Assembly: GCA_910587275.1 (NCBI GenBank)
Contig: CAJUMD010000050.1
Location: 1 to 22,971, forward strand
Length of the DNA: 22,971 nucleotides
Direction: 5' to 3'
Source of the DNA: an uncultured Kineothrix sp.
GTDB taxonomy: Bacteria; Bacillota; Clostridia; Lachnospirales; Lachnospiraceae
The notes beneath the pieces are model-generated. The model saw only the letters and a program-made list of their open reading frames with translations, ran no database searches and had not been told where the DNA came from. The position numbers were made by a program, and so were the translations under genes. This document shows, piece after piece, positions 1-8,749 of this stretch. The number at the start of each line of letters is the position of its first letter. Position 1 is the stretch's first letter.

Positions 1-62
1 TTGCCGACGGATACGTTTATTAAATTTGCTTTTATTATAGCGATTTTAACGAACGGGACAGA
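1..62 (+). other. Signal-peptide-like reading frame upstream of the GH10 gene, in a different frame
   Basis: Frame 1 is open from the window edge and encodes a hydrophobic stretch (TDTFIKFAFIIAILTNGT) that looks like the end of an export signal. The GH10 protein that follows is read in frame 3, which is closed by a TAA at 21-23. Its acidic linker (RQAEESGNTEESEG) becomes recognisable from about position 60. The export signal and the mature protein therefore appear to belong to one gene that is out of register by one base around 45-65. This could be a real frameshift, a sequencing or assembly error, or chance. No lipobox cysteine is visible in either frame. Confidence 0.35.
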
Positions 63-128
63 CAGGCGGAGGAAAGCGGAAACACGGAGGAAAGCGAAGG
101 ACAGGAATTTGGCAGGGATGATTCGGGA

Positions 129-2450
129 GTGGACAGAACGGGGGGCGGAGATATAGCTGCAGATGTGCCCGTATGTGAGGAAGCGGAAGGACAAAGGGGG
201 ATAGAGACGGATATTCCAAATCTGAAAGATGTGATTGCCAGCGGGGAAGGGCTTGGAGCGGACTGTTATGTCGGGGTATCTTTAACACAGCCGGAAATCT
301 CGGATGAAACGTTGATGGATTTGGTAAGTAAGCATTTTAATGCAGTGACGCCCGGCAATGAACTGAAAATGGATGCGCTTTTTGACTATCATGACAACAA
401 TAATTCTGCTCCGGGATTTGAAACTATTTCTTGGACGAGGGCGGACGGAACCCTAATGGATCATTATAAGGTTCCGGTATTGAATTATGACAGGGCGGAA
501 AGTATGCTCGATAAAATAACGGAATGGAATGACGGTCATCCGGATGACAGAATAAAGGTGCGCGGGCATGTGCTCGTGTGGCATTCACAGGTACCGGAAT
601 GGTTCTTCCGTGAGGATTGGGATATCCATAAAGATTATGTTTCGGCAGAGGAAATGGATGTGCGCCAAGAGTGGTACATAAAGACGGTTTTGGAACATTT
701 TGTCGGCGGAGACAGTCCGTATAAAGATTTGTTTTACGGATGGGATGTGGTGAATGAGGCGGTCAGTGACAGCACCGGAACATACAGGAAGGACAGTGAG
801 GATTCAAGCTGGTGGCGCGTTTACGGCAGTGAGGACTATATCGTCCGTGCGTTCCGGTATGCCAACAGGTATGCGCCACAGGAGCTGGAACTTTATTATA
901 ACGATTACAATGAATGCGGCAGCGTGAAAGCCGGGGGAATCATGAAACTGCTCCAAGAGGTAAAGAGCCACGAAAAGGACGGGATACTTCCTACCAGGAT
1001 TACGGGTATGGGCATGCAGTCACACTGCAATATGTCCTCACCAACAGCCGCTCAGATGAAAGAGGCTGCAATTGCTTATGGAAAGATTGTCGGGAAAATA
1101 CAACTGACGGAATTGGATATTAAGGCAAGCAGTGAATTTGACGGAACGGATGCTGCACTGGGTGCGGAATATACGAAACAGGCATACCGCTATAAGGAAA
1201 TATATGACGTATGCAGGGAAGTGGATGCCATGGAAGGGATTGATGTGAATAATATCACCCTGTGGGGCGTCATTGACGGCAACTCATGGCTGCAGTCAGA
1301 AAACAGCGTCGGAGGAGCTTCAGATGGAAGCAAACGGCAGGTTCCCCTGCTTTTTGATGATGATTACAGGGCAAAACCGGCATTTTATGCGTTTGTGGAT
1401 CCTCAAAAACTGGAACCGTATACCAAAAGGATTACGGTAATGCAGGCATCGGCGGGGGAAGACAGATATCAGAACGGCATCCAATACGGAATCGATGGGA
1501 TGGATGCTTCTTTTATCCCCGTATGGGATGAAGACGGGTTATATGTAAAGGTATCGGTATCCGATGCAAGCGCCGATGCATCGGACAAGGTGGAGCTATA
1601 TGTGGATTGGGAAAATTCCATGTGTGACGGTGCGGATATAACTTGCGTATCCCGGTCAAGGACGGACGCAGCCGTGGACGAAGACGGAGAGTATACCGTT
1701 GAATTTGAAGTGAGAAACGGGATTTCCACGGCACAGGGATTTGCCATGGATGTTGCGGTAACGGATGCGGGGAGCAGGTATGCGTTTAACGATTCGAAAG
1801 GGGAGCAGGATAGCAGCAGTAAGTATTTTGCCTCTGCCGTTGCCAAACCATATACCGTGATAACGGGAGCACCAAAACAGGCAATCGTGATAGACGGCAG
1901 CATAGATGAGGCATGGGAAGAAGCAGGGGAAATTCCCCTTACAATCCGGACAGGCAGTCCGAAGGCCGTCGCATCGGTAAAGGCTATGTGGGATAAAGAT
2001 TATTTGTACATACTGGCGGCAGTTACGGATCCGGAGTTGGACAAGCAATCGGAACAGGCACATGAACAGGACTCTTTTGAAGTGTTTGTGGATGAAAATA
2101 ACCATAAAAGTGATGCTTATGAGGATGATGACAAACAATATCGAGTGAATTTTGATAACGAGCAGACATTTAACGGGACGGACTGCACTGCTGACAATAT
2201 CAGTTCGGCAACGAAAATAACCGAGGACGGATATATTGTGGAAGCAGCATGCCGGTGGACCGGGTTCCTTCCTGAAGAAGGGATGGAAATCGGTTTGGAG
2301 CTGCAGGTAAATGATTGTGAACAGGGCAGCCGGATTGGTACGGTAAGTTGGTACGATGAATCCGGACAGGGTTGGTCATCACCGGGAGTGTTTGGAACCG
2401 CTTTGCTGGGTGGTTCCGCAGTGGCTGCAGATGGGGGAAATGATTTTTGA
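129..2450 (+). CDS. GH10 endo-1,4-beta-xylanase with two C-terminal CBM9-like modules (5' end incomplete)
   Basis: Endo-xylanase predicted to cut the xylan backbone outside the cell. Numbered from the GTG at 129, an acidic linker runs to about residue 45, followed by a GH10 barrel to about 425. The acid/base Glu is E210 in WDVVNEA and the nucleophile is E328 in QLTELDIKA. Other GH10 hallmarks are RGHVLVWHSQVPEW and WGVIDGNSWL. Residues about 430-580 and 580-770 each resemble CBM9-type modules; the second starts at IVIDGSIDEAWEEA and contains DSFEVFVDENN. The GTG is only the first usable codon: this frame is open from 24, has no ATG, and its linker clearly begins upstream. A secreted enzyme needs an export signal, and one appears in another frame at 1-62. 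The chemoreceptor gene follows after 33 bases. The family call is firm; the true start is unknown. Confidence 0.95.
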   Translation: MDRTGGGDIAADVPVCEEAEGQRGIETDIPNLKDVIASGEGLGADCYVGVSLTQPEISDETLMDLVSKHFNAVTPGNELKMDALFDYHDNNNSAPGFETISWTRADGTLMDHYKVPVLNYDRAESMLDKITEWNDGHPDDRIKVRGHVLVWHSQVPEWFFREDWDIHKDYVSAEEMDVRQEWYIKTVLEHFVGGDSPYKDLFYGWDVVNEAVSDSTGTYRKDSEDSSWWRVYGSEDYIVRAFRYANRYAPQELELYYNDYNECGSVKAGGIMKLLQEVKSHEKDGILPTRITGMGMQSHCNMSSPTAAQMKEAAIAYGKIVGKIQLTELDIKASSEFDGTDAALGAEYTKQAYRYKEIYDVCREVDAMEGIDVNNITLWGVIDGNSWLQSENSVGGASDGSKRQVPLLFDDDYRAKPAFYAFVDPQKLEPYTKRITVMQASAGEDRYQNGIQYGIDGMDASFIPVWDEDGLYVKVSVSDASADASDKVELYVDWENSMCDGADITCVSRSRTDAAVDEDGEYTVEFEVRNGISTAQGFAMDVAVTDAGSRYAFNDSKGEQDSSSKYFASAVAKPYTVITGAPKQAIVIDGSIDEAWEEAGEIPLTIRTGSPKAVASVKAMWDKDYLYILAAVTDPELDKQSEQAHEQDSFEVFVDENNHKSDAYEDDDKQYRVNFDNEQTFNGTDCTADNISSATKITEDGYIVEAACRWTGFLPEEGMEIGLELQVNDCEQGSRIGTVSWYDESGQGWSSPGVFGTALLGGSAVAADGGNDF

Positions 2451-2483
2451 AACATGCTATGGGACGGAAGAAGGTGGCTGTGT

Positions 2484-4958
2484 ATGAAGAATGATAAAAA
2501 AATAGCGGGAAACAGTAAAATATTCCAAACGATTAAAAGCAAAATAGCGCTTATGGGTATTTTTTCCATTTTTGTGGCGGTCAGCATTGGTATATTGGGG
2601 ATAAATTCGCTTAACAGGAACAGCAGCAACAGCAAAATAGAATCCGTTGTTAATGAAATCGATGTGCTGCAGGCAAAAAACCTTGCGCTGGAGGCTCAGT
2701 ATCAATATTACATAGATCAGGATTATTTGGACCGTATCATTGCAAACCTCGGGCAAATGACTGCAAACGCAGAGATGCTGCGGGATTTAACAGACCAAAA
2801 ATACGGGGAAAATGTCAATAAGATGCTGGACGGGCTGGCAAAAATCAGGGCAAATTACGGTGAGATAAGCAGTTACAGCAGTATGCGCGGTTTTGACGGA
2901 GAAGACGGTTTATACGGGCAATATTTGGAAGCAGGTTCTATGCTGTCAGACAGTTTTTCCGTTTTGGTGGATAAACAGGACTGGCTGGAAATGAAATGGG
3001 TGGACGCTCATATGTGGACCAGCGGAGAACGTACGGAGGTCGGCGGAAAGGAATATGTAAAGCTGGTTTACCGAGGACCCGTGCCGGAAAGGGTGAAGCG
3101 GGATTTCCTTGCATTCCGGGTTGGGGGAACCCTTACTTATGACAAAGACTGTTATATTACGGATGTTAAGCTGGTCAATGGAACGGAATATACGGAGATT
3201 GATTTGGCTGCGGCCGATGCCGTACAGGGTTCCGGTTTGGCATATGTGGATAGTGAAATTACCACGTTTGACGCAAAGCCTGCGATACGTGTTGGCTGTA
3301 ACTTTAACGCGGCCAACGAATGCTGGGAGGAATTTGCGGCGCAGATTTCCATAAAAGAATATGCCTCCCAAAATTACTCCGACATAGAGTATACATTGTA
3401 CATGGAACCCACGGATTTGTCTTATGACTATAAGTACGGCGGCTCCTATTCCGGGGTCTATGGGTACGGGGGCAGTCTTGAACAGCTTGAAGATTATGTC
3501 AATGCGTACAGCAGGCAGGTGGTGGAAGGAAAAGATGTAACGGAAATGTACGCAAAGATAGAAGATCTTCTTGCAGAACTGGAAGGGAACATTCCTTTCT
3601 ATACGACAAACGGGGAACTTGCAGAAGACTCCCTTGGGAAACTGGGCGTCAAGGCGGAAATCCTTAGCCAAATGAAAGAAATGGATGATGAAATTCTTGC
3701 ATGGAAGGCAGAGAATGCGGTATTAAACGATGAGCTTACCGTTTTGTGCGGACTGGTAAAAAATATGGCGTCTGCGGATATGGCAGACGTGAAAATATCC
3801 GTGCAAAGGGTGAGCATCCTTGTGATAGTGCTTGCTGCGGTGATACTCATCGGCATAACTGTGCTGACCGGAGGCAGTATTGACCGGAACGTACTTCTGT
3901 TCAGGGAAACCTTGGATAAAATAACGCAGGGGCGCATAGCGGTCAGGATAAAGGCGGATGGCAGGGACGAGTTTTCACAGTTTGGGAGGATTCTGAATGT
4001 TTTTCTTGATAAAATTTCGGGCAGTATAAGCCATTTGCAGGAAATCTCAACGGATCTTGCGGGAACAGGGGACAAACTGGAAGATAAGGCTGAGAGGACA
4101 AAGAGGGCGGCGGAAATTGTCAGCACGGCATTGGATGAAATAGCCAAGGGAGCAATGATGCAGGCTGCCGATATATCCGAATCGTCTCGGCAGGTATCCG
4201 ATATGCGGGAAAATATGCTGCAGATCAGCGGAAGCGTAAATGAATTATCCAATACTTCAAAAGAAATGAGTGAAAGGGGAAAAGAGGCAACACTGATTGT
4301 GAAGGAATTAAGCGGCACAAGCGACAGGACCGCTGATGCATTCATAACGATATCGGATCAGATACATAAAACAAATGCGTCGGTAGTAAAGATTCAGGAA
4401 GTGGTAAACTTGATAGCGGAGATTGCCAGCCAAACCAATTTGCTGTCTTTAAATGCCAGTATAGAAGCTGCGAGGGCAGGTGAGGCAGGAAGGGGATTTG
4501 CGGTTGTGGCGGGTGAAATCCAAAAACTTGCGGAACAGACGAACTCATCGGCTAAAATCATAGATGAAATTATAAGGTCATTATCGGAAGAATCGCAGCA
4601 GACCGTACAGTCAATCCATGAAATGACCGACATGATTATGAGCCAAAAGAAGAAGCTGGATGAGACTAAGGTAAAATTCAGTATGGTAGAGGATGGTATT
4701 CTGTCTACCGACAACGGGATGAAGGCGGTATTGGAGCAGGTCGGCATATGCGGCAGGGCAGGGGAGCATGTGGTTGGGCTTATGACTAATCTGTCCGCGA
4801 TAGCGGAAGAAAACGCCGCAACTACACAGCAGACAAACGCTTCGATGAATGAATGGAACGATGCTACGGATTCCCTTGCAAAAACGGCATTGGAACTGAA
4901 AAAATTGTCAAAAGCCGTTAAGGAAGATTTGAATTTCTTCAGAACCGGCGCTGTGTAA
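2484..4958 (+). CDS. Methyl-accepting chemotaxis protein with a large external domain containing a beta-rich insert
   Basis: Transmembrane chemoreceptor that would signal through CheW/CheA to the flagellar motor. The ATG at 2484 is preferred over an in-frame ATG at 2454 because AAGGTGG lies 6 bases upstream of it. This gives 824 residues: TM1 about 21-41, external domain about 42-442, TM2 about 443-464, HAMP about 465-520, then a long signalling coiled coil. The conserved hairpin tip is near 643-690 (EIASQTNLLSLNASIEAARA, then AGEIQKLAEQT). The external domain has helical ends and, at about 170-310, a Gly/Tyr/Asp-rich beta-looking segment (LAFRVGG, YITDVKLVNGTEY, IRVGCNF, IEYTLYMEP) that resembles a carbohydrate-binding sandwich; that reading is inference. 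There is no C-terminal NWETF-like pentapeptide. It sits between two xylan enzymes, which suggests it senses xylan-derived sugars. Confidence 0.95.
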   Translation: MKNDKKIAGNSKIFQTIKSKIALMGIFSIFVAVSIGILGINSLNRNSSNSKIESVVNEIDVLQAKNLALEAQYQYYIDQDYLDRIIANLGQMTANAEMLRDLTDQKYGENVNKMLDGLAKIRANYGEISSYSSMRGFDGEDGLYGQYLEAGSMLSDSFSVLVDKQDWLEMKWVDAHMWTSGERTEVGGKEYVKLVYRGPVPERVKRDFLAFRVGGTLTYDKDCYITDVKLVNGTEYTEIDLAAADAVQGSGLAYVDSEITTFDAKPAIRVGCNFNAANECWEEFAAQISIKEYASQNYSDIEYTLYMEPTDLSYDYKYGGSYSGVYGYGGSLEQLEDYVNAYSRQVVEGKDVTEMYAKIEDLLAELEGNIPFYTTNGELAEDSLGKLGVKAEILSQMKEMDDEILAWKAENAVLNDELTVLCGLVKNMASADMADVKISVQRVSILVIVLAAVILIGITVLTGGSIDRNVLLFRETLDKITQGRIAVRIKADGRDEFSQFGRILNVFLDKISGSISHLQEISTDLAGTGDKLEDKAERTKRAAEIVSTALDEIAKGAMMQAADISESSRQVSDMRENMLQISGSVNELSNTSKEMSERGKEATLIVKELSGTSDRTADAFITISDQIHKTNASVVKIQEVVNLIAEIASQTNLLSLNASIEAARAGEAGRGFAVVAGEIQKLAEQTNSSAKIIDEIIRSLSEESQQTVQSIHEMTDMIMSQKKKLDETKVKFSMVEDGILSTDNGMKAVLEQVGICGRAGEHVVGLMTNLSAIAEENAATTQQTNASMNEWNDATDSLAKTALELKKLSKAVKEDLNFFRTGAV

Positions 4959-5072
4959 AGTATTTCTGTATGGAAGATTGATGCCGGCAGAAGGATGGTA
5001 CGCCAAGCTTTCTTTTCCTGTTTTTGGGGTGGGGAAAGTTTTGGCTTTTTTATGCATGGAAGGAGTGGGAAG

Positions 5073-6785
5073 ATGTGTATGGAAACGAAACAAGGCAGAT
5101 TGTATGGGATGACCGGGAAGGATATATGCAGGGAGGCGTATCCGGAACCGGAGGATGGCAGGAACGTTGACTGTCCGGGATTTTCGGCTATTAATCCCCT
5201 TATGGGGCTTGATTATCCCGATCCGGATATCATTAGGGTGGGGGATACCTATTATATGGTTTCGACTTCCATGCATTTTATGCCGGGATGCGAGATACTG
5301 CGCTCCTATGACTTGGTAAACTGGGAGCATGCCGTATACGTGTACGATACGTTGGACGGTACGCCCGAACAGAAGATGGACGGGGAACATCATATTTATG
5401 GAAAGGGTATGTGGGCGGCTTCCCTGCGGTTTCACGGAGATATGTTTTATGTTTGCTTTGCCGCTAATGATACGGGAAAAACTTATCTGTATACTGCGGA
5501 CGCGATAGCGGGACCATGGAAAAAACAGAGTGTGGAAGGATTTTATCATGACGGTTCGCTGTTGTTTGACGAAGGAAAGGTTTATATTGCCTATGGAAAC
5601 AGTGATATTTACATTACACAGTTAAAACCGGATCTCAGCGGGCCCCTTCCCGGGGGGCTGCACCGCTTGGCAGTCAGCGACGCAGGGAATCCGCAGCTTG
5701 GATATGAGGGGGCACATTTTTATAAGATAGAAGGCAGGTATTATCTGTTTCTGATCCATTCCCTCAGAGACAGATGGATGCGTACGCAAGCCTGTTTCGT
5801 ATCAGATTCCATTGACGGGGAGTTTACCGGAGGGGATGTCCTGGAGGACGACAGGGGATACTGCGGGCAGGGGGTGGCACAGGGAGGCATTGTTGACACG
5901 CCGGACCAAAAATGGTACGCGGTATTGTTCCAGGATTACGGGGCGGCAGGCAGAATCCCCGTGCTGGTTCCCGTTGCATGGAAGGAAGGCTATCCCGTAT
6001 TCGGGGCGGGCGGGAAGATTCCGGGACAGTTTGGGCTGCCCCACAGTGAAAAGCCGGGGTACGGATACCGTCCTTTGGTACAGAGTGATGATTTTAGGAA
6101 AGAACAGGGGCTGTCCGCAGAACAGGAGGCGGAACGGTTCGGATGCTATGGATTCCGGAGCGTATGGCAGTTTAGCCATGAACCGGATCTCCGTTTGGTT
6201 GGGCATGACGGGAATCAAGGTATTTTATGGATGGAGACCGGAAAGCTGTGCAAAAATCTGCTGCAGGCAAAGAATATACTGACGCAGCGGATGCTTTATC
6301 CGGCGTGTGCAGGCGAAATAACGGTTGACGTTTGTGCACTGAAGGAGGGCGATTATGCAGGTATTTGTGCATTGCAGGGCTGTTACGGCATGGTTGCCGT
6401 GACGAAAAGGGCGGACGGGCATTATGAAGCCGTGATGAAAAGCAGGACGGCAGAGGATGATTCCCTTTCTGTCATGTCCGAAGATATGGGGGAAGGAACG
6501 GAATGGGAGTCCGTTCCGGTAGAAAGGACGGAAGTCCGCCTGAAAGTGGATGTGGATTTTGGGCAGCAGAAAGATGAGGCCAGGTTTTTTTACCATACCG
6601 GAAGCGGATGGAAGAAGATTGGAATTACACAGAAACTGTATTTCAAATTGGATCATTTTACGGGCTGTCGTTTCGGACTGTTTGTTTACGCAACAAAGGA
6701 GACGGGAGGAAGGGCGGGATTCCGCGATTTCCAGTACCGGACGGTGGTAAACGGATGGCATTTGGACCGTTGCCCGCAGGGATAA
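5073..6785 (+). CDS. Cytoplasmic GH43 beta-xylosidase / alpha-L-arabinofuranosidase
   Basis: Predicted to remove xylose or arabinose from imported (arabino)xylo-oligosaccharides. The start at 5073 is chosen because GGAAGGAG ends 7 bases upstream; in-frame ATGs at 4995, 5052 and 5079 are alternatives. The 570-residue product has a five-bladed propeller region with the three expected acidic residues: D50 in DYPDPD (general base), D160 in YHDGSLLFDEGK (pKa modulator) and E212 in YEGAHFYK (general acid). From about residue 320 a second beta-sandwich of the type common at the C-terminus of GH43 xylosidases follows (LLQAKNILTQRMLYPACAGE). No signal peptide or membrane segment is seen, so it should act inside the cell. 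It lies 114 bases after the chemoreceptor and 78 before the sensor kinase. Xylosidase versus arabinofuranosidase cannot be decided from sequence. Confidence 0.92.
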   Translation: MCMETKQGRLYGMTGKDICREAYPEPEDGRNVDCPGFSAINPLMGLDYPDPDIIRVGDTYYMVSTSMHFMPGCEILRSYDLVNWEHAVYVYDTLDGTPEQKMDGEHHIYGKGMWAASLRFHGDMFYVCFAANDTGKTYLYTADAIAGPWKKQSVEGFYHDGSLLFDEGKVYIAYGNSDIYITQLKPDLSGPLPGGLHRLAVSDAGNPQLGYEGAHFYKIEGRYYLFLIHSLRDRWMRTQACFVSDSIDGEFTGGDVLEDDRGYCGQGVAQGGIVDTPDQKWYAVLFQDYGAAGRIPVLVPVAWKEGYPVFGAGGKIPGQFGLPHSEKPGYGYRPLVQSDDFRKEQGLSAEQEAERFGCYGFRSVWQFSHEPDLRLVGHDGNQGILWMETGKLCKNLLQAKNILTQRMLYPACAGEITVDVCALKEGDYAGICALQGCYGMVAVTKRADGHYEAVMKSRTAEDDSLSVMSEDMGEGTEWESVPVERTEVRLKVDVDFGQQKDEARFFYHTGSGWKKIGITQKLYFKLDHFTGCRFGLFVYATKETGGRAGFRDFQYRTVVNGWHLDRCPQG

Positions 6786-6863
6786 AAAGCAATATATGAT
6801 TATTGTTTCACAATGAATAAGGAGAAAAAGGCAAACGGTATGATGTATGCTGGATAGATATAC

Positions 6864-8723
6864 ATGTTGGCCCGGCAGATGCTTTTCTGCAGGCTGCCTG
6901 ATGCGGAGAGGAATCTTATTGTGTATGGGAGACAGGAGAAGGAAAGAAAAAACGGTAAACTTGCCGGTAAATTTTACCGGAAGATCAACAATATCAGGCT
7001 GAGCAGAAAATTAGTGATTCTCTATGTATTCTGTGTGCTGCTGCCGTTGATTGCCACTGACAGCGTTCTGCTTTATATCGTAAGGAACAACCAGCAGATT
7101 AAGCAGTTTCATGCCATGGAAAATGCGGCAAGCGCCATGCAATACAGTCTGACCAACAGTATTGAATATGCGGCGGCTATGGCGAGGCAGATTTATACGA
7201 ACGAATATATCGAGAGGTATTTGAATACCGAATACGAAGATGTGTTAGCGTATGTTGCGGCATACCAGGATTTTGTGAAAACGACTCTGCTGCGGGGAGC
7301 GGGAATGGACAGCATGCTGATTACCATGTATGCGGATAATCCGACTATTATAAACGGAGGAAGTTTTTCCCGCCTGTCTGCCATAGAAGATACGGGATGG
7401 TATCGTACCTTTACGGAATCAGGACAGGATACGATGCTTTATTTTTATTATGATAACGAAAAGTTTCCGGCAGTGGAATCAAAGAGGAGAATTCTGTTTT
7501 TGAAAAAGCTGGATTTTTACGGAAGGAGCAATGGGGATAAGATCCTGAAGATAGAACTTGATTACGGGAATATTGTGCGGAGCATGGTGAAGCTGGGATA
7601 TGAGTTTCCGGTGTATGTCTGCCAGGGAGACCGGGTGCTGCTGGCAAATGACGGACGTGGAGGCAGCAATCAGAACTTTGACCGGTTTACCTTGAAGGAT
7701 AAAGTCGGCGTAAGCAGAGAGATGACGTTATACAACTGTGAACTGCAGATTTATATTTTGGAAACGGAGACGGATGTGTTGAAAGGAATCCGGGATAATA
7801 TACCGCTGGTCGCATTGCTGCTCTTTACCAATACACTGCTGCCGTGGAAGCTCATGAAGGTATTGAACCGCTCGCTTACGGTAAGGATTGAACGGCTAAG
7901 TCGGGTGTTTGATAATGTAGGGGACGAGGAACTGAGCCGGATTGACGAAATCAGCGGGAATGATGAGATTGGCAGACTCATGGAAAATTACAACCGGATG
8001 GCGGTGCGGACAAACGGTTTGATACAGACCGTTTATAAGAACCGTATCCGGGAACAGGAAATGGATATTGCAAGACAAAATGCGGAGCTTTTGGCACTCC
8101 ACAGCCAAATTAATCCCCATTTTCTGTTTAACGCACTGGAAAGCATACGGATGCACTGTATCCTTCGGAATGAACCTGAGATGGCCGGGATGGTAGAAAA
8201 ACTTGCCGTTATGGAACGGCAGAATGTGGACTGGTCGGAGGATACCGTGGAAATCGGCAAGGAAATGGAGTTTGTCGAGGCATACCTGAGTCTGCAGAAA
8301 TACCGGTTCGGCGACAGGCTGTCCTATAAGCTGGATGTGGACGAAGGATGTCTGAATATCCGTATTCCGAAACTTACGGTAGTTACTTTTGTGGAAAATG
8401 CCTGTATCCATGGGATTGAGAAGAAAGCGGCGCCGGGATGGATCTTTGTACGCATTTATAAAGAAGAAAGGAAAGGACTGTATGGGAATGTAAGCATGGA
8501 GGTGGAGGATACGGGCAACGGCATGGATGAGGGGGAACGGCAGGAAATGCTTGGGTTGATGAAGAATGCGAGTATTGACCGGCTGAAAGAGAAGGGCAGG
8601 GTAGGAATTGTAAACGCCTGCCTGCGTCTGAAAATGGTGACGGATAACCGGGTGGAATTCGCACTGGAAAGTGAGAAGGGCGTGGGTACAATCGTGCAGA
8701 TACGGATACCGCATGAGGCATAA
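6864..8723 (+). CDS. YesM-type sensor histidine kinase
   Basis: Membrane sensor kinase, probable partner of the response regulator 26 bases downstream. Numbered from the ATG at 6864: TM1 about 49-72, an external sensor domain of about 240 residues, TM2 about 313-331, a HAMP-like linker (NDEIGRLMENYNRM), then a His_kinase/HATPase module. The phosphoacceptor is H419 in LHSQINPHFLFNALES, the hallmark of the LytS/YesM class. ATP-site boxes are VTFVENACIHG, EDTGNGMDEGE and GRVGIVNACLRLK. The start is uncertain: 6864 has no good ribosome binding site, while a clear AAGGAG (about 6819-6824) precedes a closed five-codon frame, and a GTG at 6921 with GAGAGG upstream would give a more typical short N-terminus. 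YesMN-class pairs usually control neighbouring oligosaccharide transporters, which fits the operon starting at 10477. Confidence 0.93.
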   Translation: MLARQMLFCRLPDAERNLIVYGRQEKERKNGKLAGKFYRKINNIRLSRKLVILYVFCVLLPLIATDSVLLYIVRNNQQIKQFHAMENAASAMQYSLTNSIEYAAAMARQIYTNEYIERYLNTEYEDVLAYVAAYQDFVKTTLLRGAGMDSMLITMYADNPTIINGGSFSRLSAIEDTGWYRTFTESGQDTMLYFYYDNEKFPAVESKRRILFLKKLDFYGRSNGDKILKIELDYGNIVRSMVKLGYEFPVYVCQGDRVLLANDGRGGSNQNFDRFTLKDKVGVSREMTLYNCELQIYILETETDVLKGIRDNIPLVALLLFTNTLLPWKLMKVLNRSLTVRIERLSRVFDNVGDEELSRIDEISGNDEIGRLMENYNRMAVRTNGLIQTVYKNRIREQEMDIARQNAELLALHSQINPHFLFNALESIRMHCILRNEPEMAGMVEKLAVMERQNVDWSEDTVEIGKEMEFVEAYLSLQKYRFGDRLSYKLDVDEGCLNIRIPKLTVVTFVENACIHGIEKKAAPGWIFVRIYKEERKGLYGNVSMEVEDTGNGMDEGERQEMLGLMKNASIDRLKEKGRVGIVNACLRLKMVTDNRVEFALESEKGVGTIVQIRIPHEA

Positions 8724-8749
8724 CGGAAAAGTTTTCGGAGGTGATGGAT

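Noticed and set aside
1656..2138. Long minus-strand ORFs opposite the GH10 gene
   Set aside because: They are antisense to well-conserved coding sequence and give Cys/His/Arg-rich products without domains.
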